Positions 17,482 through 26,227 of a stretch of 64,000 nucleotides of DNA are shown here, one piece after another. Both the position numbers and the translations under genes were made by a program. The first letter of the stretch is position 1, and each line of letters starts with the position of its first letter. Location: NCBI GenBank assembly GCA_902613655.1, contig CACMHR010000005.1, forward strand, positions 1 through 64,000, given 5' to 3'. The stretch is from Anoxypelagibacter sp902613655. GTDB lineage: Bacteria > Pseudomonadota > Alphaproteobacteria > Pelagibacterales > Pelagibacteraceae. The notes below the pieces were generated by a model. It was given only the letters and a program-made list of their open reading frames with translations, was not told the DNA's origin and ran no database searches.

Positions 17482-18938
17482 TGAAGTTAAGTACAAGTTT
17501 AAATAATTTTAAAAAAAATCATAAAAAAAAAAATAGTCAGACAATTTATTTTGCTGAAAATTGTAAAGATTATACATTTGTTGAAAATTTATATAAATTT
17601 ATATTAACCCAAAAAAATAGTTTCATATTTGAGTCTGTTGAGAAAGGTAAAATTAGGGGAAGATATACAATAATTGGTTACAATCCAGATAAGATATACA
17701 ATATAACTAAAAATAAAGTTACAATTGATAGTTTTAAAAAAAAAAAAATTATAAAGACCAACACGCTTCATTATTTAAATAGTTTGGTTAAAAATTTTAA
17801 GGTAAAATCATCTAGTAAGTTGCCAAGAATGTCTTCGATGTTGGTGGGTTATTTCTCATACGATATTATTAGGTTGATTGAAAAAATCTCTGATAAATGT
17901 AAAAATGATATTAATATCCCTGACATAAGATTAATAAGGCCAAAAAATTTAATAATTTACGATAATTTAAAGAAAAAAATTTTTTATATACATAATATTT
18001 TTCAAGATGAAATAATTGAAAATTATGAATTAAAGTATAATTTGATTTCAAAAAACTTTAAGGAATTACAAAATTTAGGAAAAATAAAACTTCCCGAGCA
18101 TTTTCATAAGAATAGAAAATCAGTTAATATTAAATCCAATATTTCAAAGATTAAATTTAAAAAAAATATTTTGAAAGCTAAAAACTATATTAAAAAAGGT
18201 GATATTTTTCAGGTTGTTTTAAGTCAAAGATTTGAAGCGAAGGTAGAAAAACCACCTTTAGAAATTTATAATACCTTGAGAATTTTGAATCCTTCACCTT
18301 TTATGTTTTATTTCAACTTTGAAGACTTTAAAATTTTAGGAAGTAGCCCTGAAATACTTGTCCGACTTTTAAATGGCGAAGTTACGATACGGCCGATTGC
18401 TGGCACAAGACCAAGAGGAAAAAACAAAAAAGAAGATAAAAAACTAATTAATGAATTATTAAATGACCCTAAAGAACTCGCTGAACATTTAATGCTTCTA
18501 GATTTGGGCAGGAATGATGTTGGTAAAGTATCTAAAACAAATACTGTTAAAGTTACAGAGAAGTTTAAAGTAGAGAAATATTCACATGTTATGCATATTG
18601 TCTCAAACGTTGTTGGAAAACAAAAAAGAGATTTATCTATTTTTAATACTTTTTTATCTGGTTTTCCTGCTGGTACAGTAAGTGGCGCTCCTAAAATAAG
18701 AGCAATGGAAATAATCGATGAATTAGAGAATTCTAAACGAAAATTATACGCTGGTGGAATTGGTTATTTTACTTCAAAACAAGATTTTGATACCTGTATT
18801 GCCCTTAGAACTGCCCTGATTAAAGATAGAAAAATTTATGTACAATCAGGTGCAGGTATAGTTGCTGATAGCAATCCTAATAGTGAATATGAAGAAACTG
18901 TAAATAAGGCTAAAGCATTATTAAAAGCTATAAGTTAG
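17481..18938 (+). CDS. trpE: Anthranilate synthase component I
   Basis: Makes anthranilate from chorismate with TrpG. The 485-aa protein shows the chorismate-binding core: GDIFQVVLSQRF, GSSPEILVR, RPIAGTRPRG, LLDLGRNDVGKV, SGAPKIRAME and YAGGIGYF, and the C-terminal QSGAGIVADSNP. The N-terminal FESVEKG stretch fits the tryptophan feedback site. Translation is coupled to ppiD upstream and adjoins trpG without a gap. No leader peptide or attenuator can fit before it. A 13-A run encodes four lysines near residue 87 and stays in frame. Confidence 0.96.
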   Translation: MKLSTSLNNFKKNHKKKNSQTIYFAENCKDYTFVENLYKFILTQKNSFIFESVEKGKIRGRYTIIGYNPDKIYNITKNKVTIDSFKKKKIIKTNTLHYLNSLVKNFKVKSSSKLPRMSSMLVGYFSYDIIRLIEKISDKCKNDINIPDIRLIRPKNLIIYDNLKKKIFYIHNIFQDEIIENYELKYNLISKNFKELQNLGKIKLPEHFHKNRKSVNIKSNISKIKFKKNILKAKNYIKKGDIFQVVLSQRFEAKVEKPPLEIYNTLRILNPSPFMFYFNFEDFKILGSSPEILVRLLNGEVTIRPIAGTRPRGKNKKEDKKLINELLNDPKELAEHLMLLDLGRNDVGKVSKTNTVKVTEKFKVEKYSHVMHIVSNVVGKQKRDLSIFNTFLSGFPAGTVSGAPKIRAMEIIDELENSKRKLYAGGIGYFTSKQDFDTCIALRTALIKDRKIYVQSGAGIVADSNPNSEYEETVNKAKALLKAIS

Positions 18939-19535
18939 ATGAAAATATTATTGATAGATAATTACGATAGTTTTACTTACAATCTTTATCACTATCTTCT
19001 GAAGTTAAAATGTAAAGTAGATGTCAGACGGAATGACAAAATAACCTCAAATAAAATTATTCAAAATAGGTACGATAGAATTGTTATTTCACCTGGACCA
19101 GGTAACCCTAATCAATCTGGTAATTGTTTAAAAATTGTCAAAACTCTGCACACCATAGTACCTACGCTTGGTGTTTGTTTGGGGCACCAAATTATTGGTC
19201 AAGTTTTTGGATCAAAAATTATTCAAGCAAAAGAGTTGATGCATGGTAAAACTAGTAAGATTATATCAAAAAAAATTGGAATATTAAAAAACCTTCCAAG
19301 AAATTTTGAGGCGACTAGATATCATAGTCTAGTCATTGATAAAAAAACTATTTCTAAAGATTTATATATTACTGCTGAAACTGAAGATGGATTGATTATG
19401 GGGGTTCAACATAAAATTTATAATGTTCATGGGGTGCAATTTCATCCTGAAAGTATTAAAACTGATTTAGGATTAAAAATTTTAAAAAACTTTTTAGATT
19501 TTAAAAATCATTGGCTTGGGCATGAGCGTCATTAA
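18939..19535 (+). CDS. trpG: Anthranilate synthase component II (glutamine amidotransferase)
   Basis: Releases ammonia from glutamine for TrpE. The 198-aa class-I glutaminase has LIDNYDSFTYN at residues 5-15, SPGPGNP, nucleophile Cys80 in LGVCLGHQ and the His/Glu pair in VQFHPES. It begins on the base after the trpE stop and ends on the base before trpD. It is not fused to TrpE or TrpD. In many bacteria it also serves folate synthesis as PabA; whether a separate pabA exists is not visible here. Confidence 0.96.
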   Translation: MKILLIDNYDSFTYNLYHYLLKLKCKVDVRRNDKITSNKIIQNRYDRIVISPGPGNPNQSGNCLKIVKTLHTIVPTLGVCLGHQIIGQVFGSKIIQAKELMHGKTSKIISKKIGILKNLPRNFEATRYHSLVIDKKTISKDLYITAETEDGLIMGVQHKIYNVHGVQFHPESIKTDLGLKILKNFLDFKNHWLGHERH

Positions 19536-20528
19536 ATGAAAACATTCATAGATATTATAAAAAATAGAAAAAATTTGTCATTTGAAGAAAGCAAATCAGC
19601 TTTTCAAATTTTAATGGAGGGAAAAGCAAATAATCAAGAAATATTCGATTTTTTAAGTTTATTATCCTCAAAAGGTGAGTCATCTGAAGAAATTGCTGGT
19701 GGTGTTTATGTTTTGCGTAAGAAAGCTAATAAAGTAAATGTGCCTGATGATACAGTCGATACTTGTGGAACTGGTGGGGATGGAAAAAATACCTTGAATA
19801 TATCTACTGCTGCAGCGCTTCTTTTATCAAGTTTTGGAGTTAAAGTAGCAAAGCACGGTAATAAATCTGTTTCCTCAAAATGTGGTTCTGCTGATGTTCT
19901 TGAAAAATTAGGTGTAAATATATCTCTTAACGCTAAAGAGGTAGAGACTAGTATAAATAATCTTAATTTTGGATTTATGTTTGCTCCAAATTATCACTCT
20001 GCAATGAAATATGTTGGTCCTGTGAGAAAAAAGATTGGAAAAAGAACTATATTCAATTTAATCGGGCCTTTAAGTAGCCCCGCAAAAGTAAACAGGCAAG
20101 TTATTGGGGTTTTTGATAAAAAGTTACTTAAAGTTTTTGCTGAAGCTTTAAAAAATTTAGACTTAAAAAAAGCATTAATAGTGAACAGTGAGGATGGATT
20201 AGATGAAATTTCTCCATACGCTAAGACAAATATTGTTGAACTAGATGGTAAAAATATTAAAGAATTTATTTTAGATCCAAAAGAAATTGGAATAAATGCA
20301 AATAATATAAATAATATTATTGGCAAAGAACCTGAATATAATTCAGAAAAAATTAGAGAAGTTTTTAACGGTAAAGATAATGATTTTTCTATTGCTATTT
20401 GTTTGAATGCAGCAGCTGGTTTGCTTGTGGCAGATAAAACAAATTCTTTTAAGGAAGGTTATGATCAGTTAAGAAAACATATACTTTCAGGAAAAGTAGA
20501 AAACCATCTTTTAAAATTAGTAAAATGA
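19536..20528 (+). CDS. trpD: Anthranilate phosphoribosyltransferase
   Basis: Joins anthranilate to PRPP, the second committed step to tryptophan. The 330-aa protein has the diagnostic DTCGTGGDG at about residues 75-83, NISTAAALL, KHGNKSVSSKCGSADVLE, RTIFNLIGPL and DGLDEISP. It adjoins trpG directly and overlaps trpC by 4 nt (ATGA). Length and motifs are complete. Confidence 0.96.
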   Translation: MKTFIDIIKNRKNLSFEESKSAFQILMEGKANNQEIFDFLSLLSSKGESSEEIAGGVYVLRKKANKVNVPDDTVDTCGTGGDGKNTLNISTAAALLLSSFGVKVAKHGNKSVSSKCGSADVLEKLGVNISLNAKEVETSINNLNFGFMFAPNYHSAMKYVGPVRKKIGKRTIFNLIGPLSSPAKVNRQVIGVFDKKLLKVFAEALKNLDLKKALIVNSEDGLDEISPYAKTNIVELDGKNIKEFILDPKEIGINANNINNIIGKEPEYNSEKIREVFNGKDNDFSIAICLNAAAGLLVADKTNSFKEGYDQLRKHILSGKVENHLLKLVK

Positions 20529-21319
20529 ATAACACATTAGATAAAATTATCGCTGATAAGAAAATAAGTATAGAGAATTATAAAAAAAACTATTCAATAG
20601 AAAAACTAAAGAAAAACATATCTACATTTAAAAATTATATTACTTTCAAAGATAAACTAAAAAAAAATAAGATAAATGTAATTGCCGAGATAAAGAAAGC
20701 TAGCCCGTCTGCAGGGATTATAGTAGAAAATTACAATCCCAAGGAAATTGCAAAAAAATACTATAAATCTGGTGCTTCTTGTCTATCTGTATTGACTGAG
20801 GGAAATTATTTTAAGGGTAAATTAGAACATGTTGAAGAAGTTAAAAATGAGGTAAATTTACCAATTTTATGTAAAGATTTTTTTATTGATCCCTATCAAG
20901 TTTATCTTGCTAAAAGTTTTGGTGCAGATGCTATATTAATAATATTGGCTGCTATTGATGAAAAAACATCAAAGGATATCTATGGTGTTGCTGAGGAATT
21001 AAAAATTAACACAATAATTGAGGTCCATACCCAGGAAGAGGCAAAAAAAGCACTCCACTTTAAAAATTCAATAATTGGTATAAATAATAGAAATCTAAAA
21101 ACATTAAAAACAGATATAAAAACTACTTATGATTTGTATAAAATTTTAGCCAAACATGAAGGGCCTGTTGTTTGTGAAAGTGGTATTCAGTCAGAGAAAG
21201 AAGTCGAGGAAATAGTAAAAAAAACTAAAATAAACAATTTTTTAATTGGTGAATCACTTTTGAAAAATATAAACAAAAACACCTCGCTATTAGAAAAAAT
21301 AGTTCAAATAAGCCCGTAA
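20525..21319 (+). CDS. trpC: Indole-3-glycerol-phosphate synthase
   Basis: Closes the indole ring from carboxyphenylaminodeoxyribulose phosphate. The 264-aa TIM barrel includes VIAEIKKASPSAG with the catalytic lysine, SVLTEGNYFKG, LCKDFFID, IIEVHTQEE, IGINNRNL and VCESGIQ. It is not fused to trpF. It ends the trpEGDC group; trpF, trpB and trpA are outside the window. In many alphaproteobacteria moaC and moeA follow, but here lexA comes next. Confidence 0.96.
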   Translation: MNNTLDKIIADKKISIENYKKNYSIEKLKKNISTFKNYITFKDKLKKNKINVIAEIKKASPSAGIIVENYNPKEIAKKYYKSGASCLSVLTEGNYFKGKLEHVEEVKNEVNLPILCKDFFIDPYQVYLAKSFGADAILIILAAIDEKTSKDIYGVAEELKINTIIEVHTQEEAKKALHFKNSIIGINNRNLKTLKTDIKTTYDLYKILAKHEGPVVCESGIQSEKEVEEIVKKTKINNFLIGESLLKNINKNTSLLEKIVQISP

Positions 21320-21337
21320 TTTAAGGTTAATTTGGCA

Positions 21338-21366
21338 TTGATATTGTAGTAGAACTTTTGTAGAAC
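21338..21366 (+). promoter_or_regulatory. Candidate lexA promoter
   Basis: TTGATA (21338-21343), a 17-nt spacer and TAGAAC (21361-21366) form a sigma-70-like promoter. The -10 hexamer is also the right half of the SOS box, so LexA binding would block RNA polymerase. The predicted start of transcription, near 21373, lies after the upstream ATG at 21371, supporting the ATG at 21389 as the real lexA start. Confidence 0.55.
21352..21366 (+). promoter_or_regulatory. LexA operator (SOS box) upstream of lexA
   Basis: The sequence is GAAC-N7-GAAC, a perfect match to the alphaproteobacterial SOS box (direct repeat GTTC-N7-GTTC in the other orientation). It overlaps the predicted -10 element and lies 22 nt before the chosen lexA start. 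Autoregulation of lexA is inferred. The same pattern occurs before umuD. Confidence 0.85.
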
Positions 21367-21388
21367 ATAAATGTACGGGATTTGTTCT

Positions 21389-22063
21389 ATGCTTACAAAA
21401 AAACAAAAAAACTTATTGTTATTTATAAACAAGAAAATTAGATCGACTGGAGTTTCTCCTTCGTATGAGGAAATGAAAAATTCGCTCAACCTTAAGTCGA
21501 AATCAGGAATTCATCGATTAATATCAGCTTTAGAGGAAAGGGGTTTTATAAATAGACTTGCTCACAAAGCTCGAGCATTAGAGGTTGTTAAATTACCAGA
21601 AAACGCTAGCGCACATGATTTGTTTAACAGTTTTACCCCAAGCGTAATTAAAGGAGGTCTTGATAAAACATCGAACAAGTCTAGTAAAATTTCAGTTTTA
21701 GGTTCAATAGCTGCTGGTACTCCAATTGAAGCAATACAACAAGAAGTTGATAAAGTAAATTTACCTTCAGATTTAAATAAAAATGATGATCATTTTGGAT
21801 TGAAAGTTAAAGGTGACTCGATGATTGAAGCAGGTATAAATGATGGCGATACAGTAATAATTAAAAAATCCTCAAATGCAGATAATGGACAAATAGCTGT
21901 TGTATTAATTGACAACGAAGAAGCAACATTAAAAAGAATTCGAAAGAAAGGCAACACAATAGCCCTCGAAAGCGCGAATAAGAAATACGACACGAAAATA
22001 TACGCCGCTAAAAGAATTAAGATTCAAGGAAAATTAGTTTCTTTATATAGAAACTTCAATTAA
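21389..22063 (+). CDS. lexA: LexA repressor
   Basis: SOS repressor and self-cleaving S24 peptidase. From the ATG at 21389 it is 224 aa. An N-terminal winged helix (residues about 1-65) carries a STGVSPSYEEM and KSKSGIHRLISALEERGFI pattern. The cleavage bond is Ala109-Gly110 in SIAAGTP, with catalytic Ser144 in GDSM and Lys182 in ATLKRI. An in-frame ATG at 21371 would add six residues but lies before the predicted transcription start. It sits between trpC and gltX; comEC, often next to it, is missing. Confidence 0.94.
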   Translation: MLTKKQKNLLLFINKKIRSTGVSPSYEEMKNSLNLKSKSGIHRLISALEERGFINRLAHKARALEVVKLPENASAHDLFNSFTPSVIKGGLDKTSNKSSKISVLGSIAAGTPIEAIQQEVDKVNLPSDLNKNDDHFGLKVKGDSMIEAGINDGDTVIIKKSSNADNGQIAVVLIDNEEATLKRIRKKGNTIALESANKKYDTKIYAAKRIKIQGKLVSLYRNFN

Positions 22064-22082
22064 AATAGTTTAATTTCATTTA

Positions 22083-23474
22083 ATGTCTTTCATTTGCAGG
22101 TTTGCTCCCTCACCTACTGGTCCGTTACATATTGGGGGTGTAAGAACGGCTCTTTTCAACTGGCTTTTGGCCAAAAAAAATAAAGGAAAATTTTATCTAA
22201 GAATAGAAGATACAGATAAAGAAAGATCTAAAGATGAGTTTAAAAAACAAATAATTGAATCTCTGTCATGGGTTGGAATAAAACATGACGATAAAGAATT
22301 TATTCAATCCAAAAATATTAATAAACATAAAGAAATTGCTGAGGAACTTTTAAAAAAAGATTTTGCTTATAAATGTTACTGTTCTGAGGAAGAAATTAAA
22401 GAGCAAAAAGAAAAATGTAAAAAGCAAGGTATCCCATATGTTTACAATAGGAAATGGAGAGATCCTAAAGATCTTCGAATACCAAAAGATGTAAAACCAG
22501 TTATCAGATTTAAAAGTAAAGTTTCGGGAAATACTATAATTAAAGATTTAGTTCAGGGTGACATTAATATATCAAATTCGATTATTGAGGATTTTGTTAT
22601 ATTAAGACAAGACGGATCTCCAACTTACCAGTTATCCGCGACAGTTGATGATCATTCAATGAAAATTTCCCATGTAATTAGAGGCGACGATCATAAGATT
22701 AATACATTTAAACAAAAACAAATTTATGAAGTAATGAAATGGGATATTCCTTTATTTGCGCACATACCTTTAATTCATAGTGAAAAAGGATCTAAGCTCT
22801 CGAAAAGGGATAAATCCTCAACTATTGATGACTATACTAAAATTGGAATTTTACCCGATGCACTTAGAAATTACTTATTACGATTAGGTTGGGCATATAA
22901 AGATAAGGAAATCTTTTCTTTAGATGAAAGTATTAAACTTTTTGACTTAAAAGGTGTCGGAAAATCTCCATCAAAACTTGATATGTCTAGAATACTTTCA
23001 CTTAATGAACATTATATTAAAAACATAGATGAAAAAATTCTTTTTGATTTTTTGAAGAGTTATGCTCAAAAGTATAAAAAAACTATCGATCCATCTAAGG
23101 AAGAAGTTATTATTAAGTCTTTAAATTTCCTAAAAAATAAGGCCAAAACTCTTGATGACATTTACCAGAATTCACAATACATACTAAGCAAAGAAATAAG
23201 TATTTCCCCAGAAGATTTGAAGCTTTTAGATGCTAATTCTAAGAAAATTATTGGTGATTTCCTAAATGAATTTAAAAACATTAATAATCCAAACAAAGAA
23301 AGTGTTGAAAAATTAATTAACAGTTTAATCAGTAAATACAAAACTAACTTTAAAGGTGTTGGTCAACCACTAAGAATTGCTTTAGTGGGTTCAAGATTTG
23401 GCCCTGGTATTTATAATATCGTCCTATCACTTACAAAAGATGAAGTCGTAAAAAGAATTTCTAAAATTAATTAA
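22083..23474 (+). CDS. gltX: Glutamyl-tRNA synthetase
   Basis: Class I aminoacyl-tRNA synthetase of 463 aa. The HIGH motif appears in PSPTGPLHIGGVRTALFN and the KMSKS motif as GSKLSKRDKSS near residue 240. The C-terminal anticodon-binding helical domain ends at GVGQPLRIALVGSRFGPGIY. With GatCAB present in the window, this enzyme may also charge tRNA-Gln with glutamate; discriminating versus non-discriminating behaviour cannot be read reliably. It starts 19 nt after lexA. The gltA gene that often follows is replaced here by umuDC. Confidence 0.95.
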   Translation: MSFICRFAPSPTGPLHIGGVRTALFNWLLAKKNKGKFYLRIEDTDKERSKDEFKKQIIESLSWVGIKHDDKEFIQSKNINKHKEIAEELLKKDFAYKCYCSEEEIKEQKEKCKKQGIPYVYNRKWRDPKDLRIPKDVKPVIRFKSKVSGNTIIKDLVQGDINISNSIIEDFVILRQDGSPTYQLSATVDDHSMKISHVIRGDDHKINTFKQKQIYEVMKWDIPLFAHIPLIHSEKGSKLSKRDKSSTIDDYTKIGILPDALRNYLLRLGWAYKDKEIFSLDESIKLFDLKGVGKSPSKLDMSRILSLNEHYIKNIDEKILFDFLKSYAQKYKKTIDPSKEEVIIKSLNFLKNKAKTLDDIYQNSQYILSKEISISPEDLKLLDANSKKIIGDFLNEFKNINNPNKESVEKLINSLISKYKTNFKGVGQPLRIALVGSRFGPGIYNIVLSLTKDEVVKRISKIN

Positions 23475-23494
23475 ATTCTTTTCATTAATTAAAC

Positions 23495-23523
23495 TTGACG
23501 ATCTTCCATCTTACCTTTATAAA
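23495..23523 (+). promoter_or_regulatory. Candidate umuDC promoter
   Basis: TTGACG (23495-23500), a 17-nt spacer and TATAAA (23518-23523) give a strong sigma-70-like promoter. The expected transcription start, near 23530, falls inside the SOS box at 23526-23540, leaving a leader of about 15 nt before the umuD ATG. Confidence 0.6.
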
Positions 23524-23525
23524 AA

Positions 23526-23540
23526 GAACAAATCAAGAAC
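23526..23540 (+). promoter_or_regulatory. LexA operator (SOS box) upstream of umuD
   Basis: GAAC-N7-GAAC in the same orientation and spacing as the box before lexA. It ends 4 nt before the umuD ATG and overlaps the predicted transcription start, a position that would block initiation. It supports DNA-damage control of umuDC. Confidence 0.85.
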
Positions 23541-23544
23541 ATTT

Positions 23545-23928
23545 ATGAAGCTTAAATTACCTTTTTATATTCACAAAGTTGGCGCTGGTTTCCCCTCGCC
23601 TGCAACAGATTATATCGAAGACGATGTAGATTTAAACACACATCTAATAAAAAATGCGCCAGCAACATTCATAATAAGAGTGCAAGGAAAGTCTATGACT
23701 AATGTCGGTATCTATGATGGAGATTTATTAATTGTTGATAGAAGCATTAATCCAAAAAACTCATCAACAGTAATAGCAAACGTAAATGAAGAGCTAGTGG
23801 TAAAAACTTTCATAAGAGGAAAAAATAATAATTATTTAGCTTCTGGTCCTAATAAAATTGAATTAAGTGAAAATCCTAACGTAATAATTTGGGGAGTAGT
23901 TACTTATGTCATCCATAAACTACAATAA
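23545..23928 (+). CDS. umuD: UmuD, translesion polymerase V accessory protein
   Basis: S24-family peptidase-like protein of 127 aa whose RecA-stimulated self-cleavage yields UmuD'. The N-terminal HKVGAGFPSPA segment carries the cleavage site at Ala14-Gly15. Ser50 in QGKSM and Lys87 in LVVKTF form the catalytic dyad. The pre-cleavage arm is about ten residues shorter than in E. coli UmuD. It overlaps umuC by 23 nt. With its own SOS box it forms a damage-inducible operon with umuC. Confidence 0.92.
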   Translation: MKLKLPFYIHKVGAGFPSPATDYIEDDVDLNTHLIKNAPATFIIRVQGKSMTNVGIYDGDLLIVDRSINPKNSSTVIANVNEELVVKTFIRGKNNNYLASGPNKIELSENPNVIIWGVVTYVIHKLQ

Positions 23929-25186
23929 AAAGAAAATTGCCCTTGTAGACTGTAATTCTTTCTATGTTTCTTGTGAAAGACTATTTAACCCAAAAATCCA
24001 AAATAAACCAGTTGTAGTCCTATCAAATAATGATGGTTGTGTGATTTCAAGATCTAACGAAGCAAAAATCTTAGGAATTAAAATGGGTGAACCTTATTTT
24101 AAAGTTAAAGAATTAATTAAGAGAAATAAAGTTTATATTTTTTCATCTAACTATGCATTGTATGGAGATCTATCACGTAGAGTTATGAGGGTATTAAAAA
24201 CTTTTTCACCTAATGTAGAGATCTATTCTATCGATGAAGCGTTTATTGATTTATCTTTCTTAGATGAAAAAAGTATAGAAAACTACGGGAAAGAAATAAG
24301 AAAAAAAGTTTTAAAATGGACAGGGATACCAACAAGTGTTGGGATATCATCAACAAAAACTCTAAGTAAAGTAGCGAACCATATTGCTAAAAAAGAAAAA
24401 ACAGGTGTTATGTATTTAAATGAAAATATAGATGAAAAACTTAAAGAATTTCCTATAGGAGATGTCTGGGGTGTTGGAAGACAATTATCAAAATTGTATA
24501 TCAAGAATGGAATAGATACTGCGTATAAACTAAAATCAACATCAAATACCTGGGTAAAGAAGAGTACAAATGTTTTAGGGTCAAGAACCGCAATGGAACT
24601 TCGTGGTATAAATTGTATTGGTTTACAAACACACGAGGAAAAAAGAAAAAATTGTTGTGTATCTAGATCGTTTGGAAAAAAAGTAACTGAACTACAAAAA
24701 TTAGAGGAAGCTGTAACTACATATTGTTTAAATGCAGCTGAAAAAATAAGGGGAGATAATCAAATATGTAGAGCTCTAACAGTTTTTATTAGAACTAGTC
24801 CTTTCAACAAAAATAGAAAATACTATTCAAACGGACTAACAGTAGATCTACCAATAGCAACGAGCAATAGCATAGAGCTAGTTAAAAGTGCAAGAAAAGC
24901 ATTAAAAAGCATATACAAACCTGGTTATTATTATCAAAAAGCTGGAATAATTTTATCAAAATTAAAAGATTCGGATGGTAAAGATATTAATTTATTAACA
25001 CCTTTACTTGAAAATAAATCAAAAGAACTGATGAAAGCAATTGATTATACAAACATGAAATATGGTAGGCATGCAATTAGTATTGCAAATGCAGGAATAA
25101 GTAAGGGATGGAAAATGAGAAGAGAACATTCATCAAAGATAGATACTGCCTCCTTTAATTATCTACCAAAAGTAAGTGCGTCATAA
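23906..25186 (+). CDS. umuC: UmuC, catalytic subunit of DNA polymerase V (Y-family)
   Basis: Error-prone translesion polymerase of 426 aa. Palm motifs are ALVDCNSFYVSCERLFNP (first metal Asp) and YSIDEAFIDLS (Asp-Glu pair). The fingers/thumb helix-hairpin-helix includes GDVWGVGRQLSKLY, followed by a little-finger region and the UmuC-specific C-terminal tail. Length is that of full-length UmuC. The ATG lies inside umuD, so the two are translationally coupled. This is an uncommon gene pair for a streamlined genome and lies in the accessory insert between gltX and lpxB. Confidence 0.94.
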   Translation: MSSINYNKKKIALVDCNSFYVSCERLFNPKIQNKPVVVLSNNDGCVISRSNEAKILGIKMGEPYFKVKELIKRNKVYIFSSNYALYGDLSRRVMRVLKTFSPNVEIYSIDEAFIDLSFLDEKSIENYGKEIRKKVLKWTGIPTSVGISSTKTLSKVANHIAKKEKTGVMYLNENIDEKLKEFPIGDVWGVGRQLSKLYIKNGIDTAYKLKSTSNTWVKKSTNVLGSRTAMELRGINCIGLQTHEEKRKNCCVSRSFGKKVTELQKLEEAVTTYCLNAAEKIRGDNQICRALTVFIRTSPFNKNRKYYSNGLTVDLPIATSNSIELVKSARKALKSIYKPGYYYQKAGIILSKLKDSDGKDINLLTPLLENKSKELMKAIDYTNMKYGRHAISIANAGISKGWKMRREHSSKIDTASFNYLPKVSAS

Positions 25187-25202
25187 TTATTAAAAATCAA
25201 TA

Positions 25203-25232
25203 TTGATAATAAGGTAAAAAATTGTCTATAAA
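25203..25232 (+). promoter_or_regulatory. Candidate promoter for the ATP-grasp gene
   Basis: TTGATA (25203-25208), an 18-nt spacer and TATAAA (25227-25232). The expected transcription start at about 25238-25240 coincides with the GTG start codon, so the mRNA may be leaderless. No SOS box is present, so this gene is probably not part of the umuDC unit. Confidence 0.4.
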
Positions 25233-25237
25233 AACTT

Positions 25238-26158
25238 GTGGAAAAAAAAATATATATAATTCATGAAAATGATGAATGGCTTGTTCCATTAAGAGAGAGT
25301 TTCAAAAAAATTAAAGCTCCTTTTAAAGAATGGCATATGGATAAACAAAGTTTTGATTTTAAAAAATCTCCACCAAATGGTATTTTTTATAATAGAATGA
25401 GTGCTAGTGCACATTCACGGGGACATAGATATGCTCCAGAAAATACAAAAGATGTCCTTGATTGGTTGGAAAAAGATAAAAAAAGAGTTGTGAACAATTC
25501 AAGAGCCTTGGAGTTAGAAATAAGTAAACAAAAACAATATGAACAATTAAAGAAATTTAATATAAATTTTCCTGAAACATATTATGCTAAAAATAAAAAT
25601 GAGATCCTGGAAAAATCAAAAAATTTTAAAAAACCATTTATTACAAAACATAATAGAGGTGGAAGAGGTCTCGGAGTAAAATATTTTACAAATTCAAATG
25701 AACTTGAAAAATATATTAATGGAAATTTTGAAAACTCTATTGATGGAATTACTTTATTACAGGAATATGTAGAATCTGATCCAAAAATAATAACAAGAGT
25801 GGAGTTTGTAAACGGAAAATTTTTGTATGCAGTTCAAGTTGATGCTAGTGAGGGTTTTGAGTTATGTCCTGCTGATGCTTGTAATGTTGAAGAAAAGTTT
25901 TGTCCAACAAATCCAGATGGTAATAAATTCATGATTGTCAAAGATTATAGCAATCTTGAACTAAAAAAATATGAGGATTTACTTAAATCGAACAATATTG
26001 AAATTGCTGGTATTGAATATATTAAAGGTAAAGATGGGAAACATTATACCTATGATATCAATACAAACACAAATTATAATTCAATTGCAGAGAGAAAGAG
26101 TAATTTGAAAGGAATGGATTCTATAGCAACATTCCTTTACAATGAATTAAGGAAATAA
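25238..26158 (+). CDS. ATP-grasp ligase of the RimK/alpha-L-glutamate ligase type, substrate unknown
   Basis: A 306-aa cytoplasmic protein. The N-terminal preATP-grasp part (residues 1-95) includes YNRMSASAHSRGHRYAPE, a segment shared with alphaproteobacterial proteins annotated as alpha-L-glutamate ligase homologues. The ATP-grasp core has KPFITKHNRGGRGLGVKYF (nucleotide loop), LLQEYVES, a VEFVNGKF strand and the metal-binding YDINTNTNYN near residue 278. GTG at 25238 is the only start after an in-frame stop at 25229. The substrate is unknown. It lies between umuC and a TPP-riboswitch-controlled gene but has its own probable promoter. Confidence 0.8.
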   Translation: MEKKIYIIHENDEWLVPLRESFKKIKAPFKEWHMDKQSFDFKKSPPNGIFYNRMSASAHSRGHRYAPENTKDVLDWLEKDKKRVVNNSRALELEISKQKQYEQLKKFNINFPETYYAKNKNEILEKSKNFKKPFITKHNRGGRGLGVKYFTNSNELEKYINGNFENSIDGITLLQEYVESDPKIITRVEFVNGKFLYAVQVDASEGFELCPADACNVEEKFCPTNPDGNKFMIVKDYSNLELKKYEDLLKSNNIEIAGIEYIKGKDGKHYTYDINTNTNYNSIAERKSNLKGMDSIATFLYNELRK

Positions 26159-26163
26159 ATTTT

Positions 26164-26226
26164 AAGGGGTGTCTACAAAGACTGAGATCATACTCTTTGA
26201 ACCTGACCGGTAATTCAGTGAGGGAA
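26164..26226 (+). promoter_or_regulatory. TPP riboswitch (THI element)
   Basis: The 5' part AAGGGGTGTC, the core ACTGAGATCATAC, the segment GAACCTGA and the 3' part AGGGA follow in the order of the thiamine pyrophosphate aptamer. P3 is a minimal GTC/GAC hairpin. The 3' conserved AGGGA is only 2 nt from the ATG at 26228 and probably doubles as the Shine-Dalgarno sequence, so ligand binding would hide the ribosome site. This points to translational repression by TPP of the single downstream gene. Confidence 0.9.
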
Positions 26227-26227
26227 T

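Noticed and set aside
21384..21387. Extra GTTC half-site close to the lexA start
   Set aside because: It has no partner at N7 spacing and four-base matches are expected by chance.
21371..21391. Upstream ATG for LexA adding six residues
   Set aside because: It lies before the predicted transcription start, and the family N-terminus fits the ATG at 21389.
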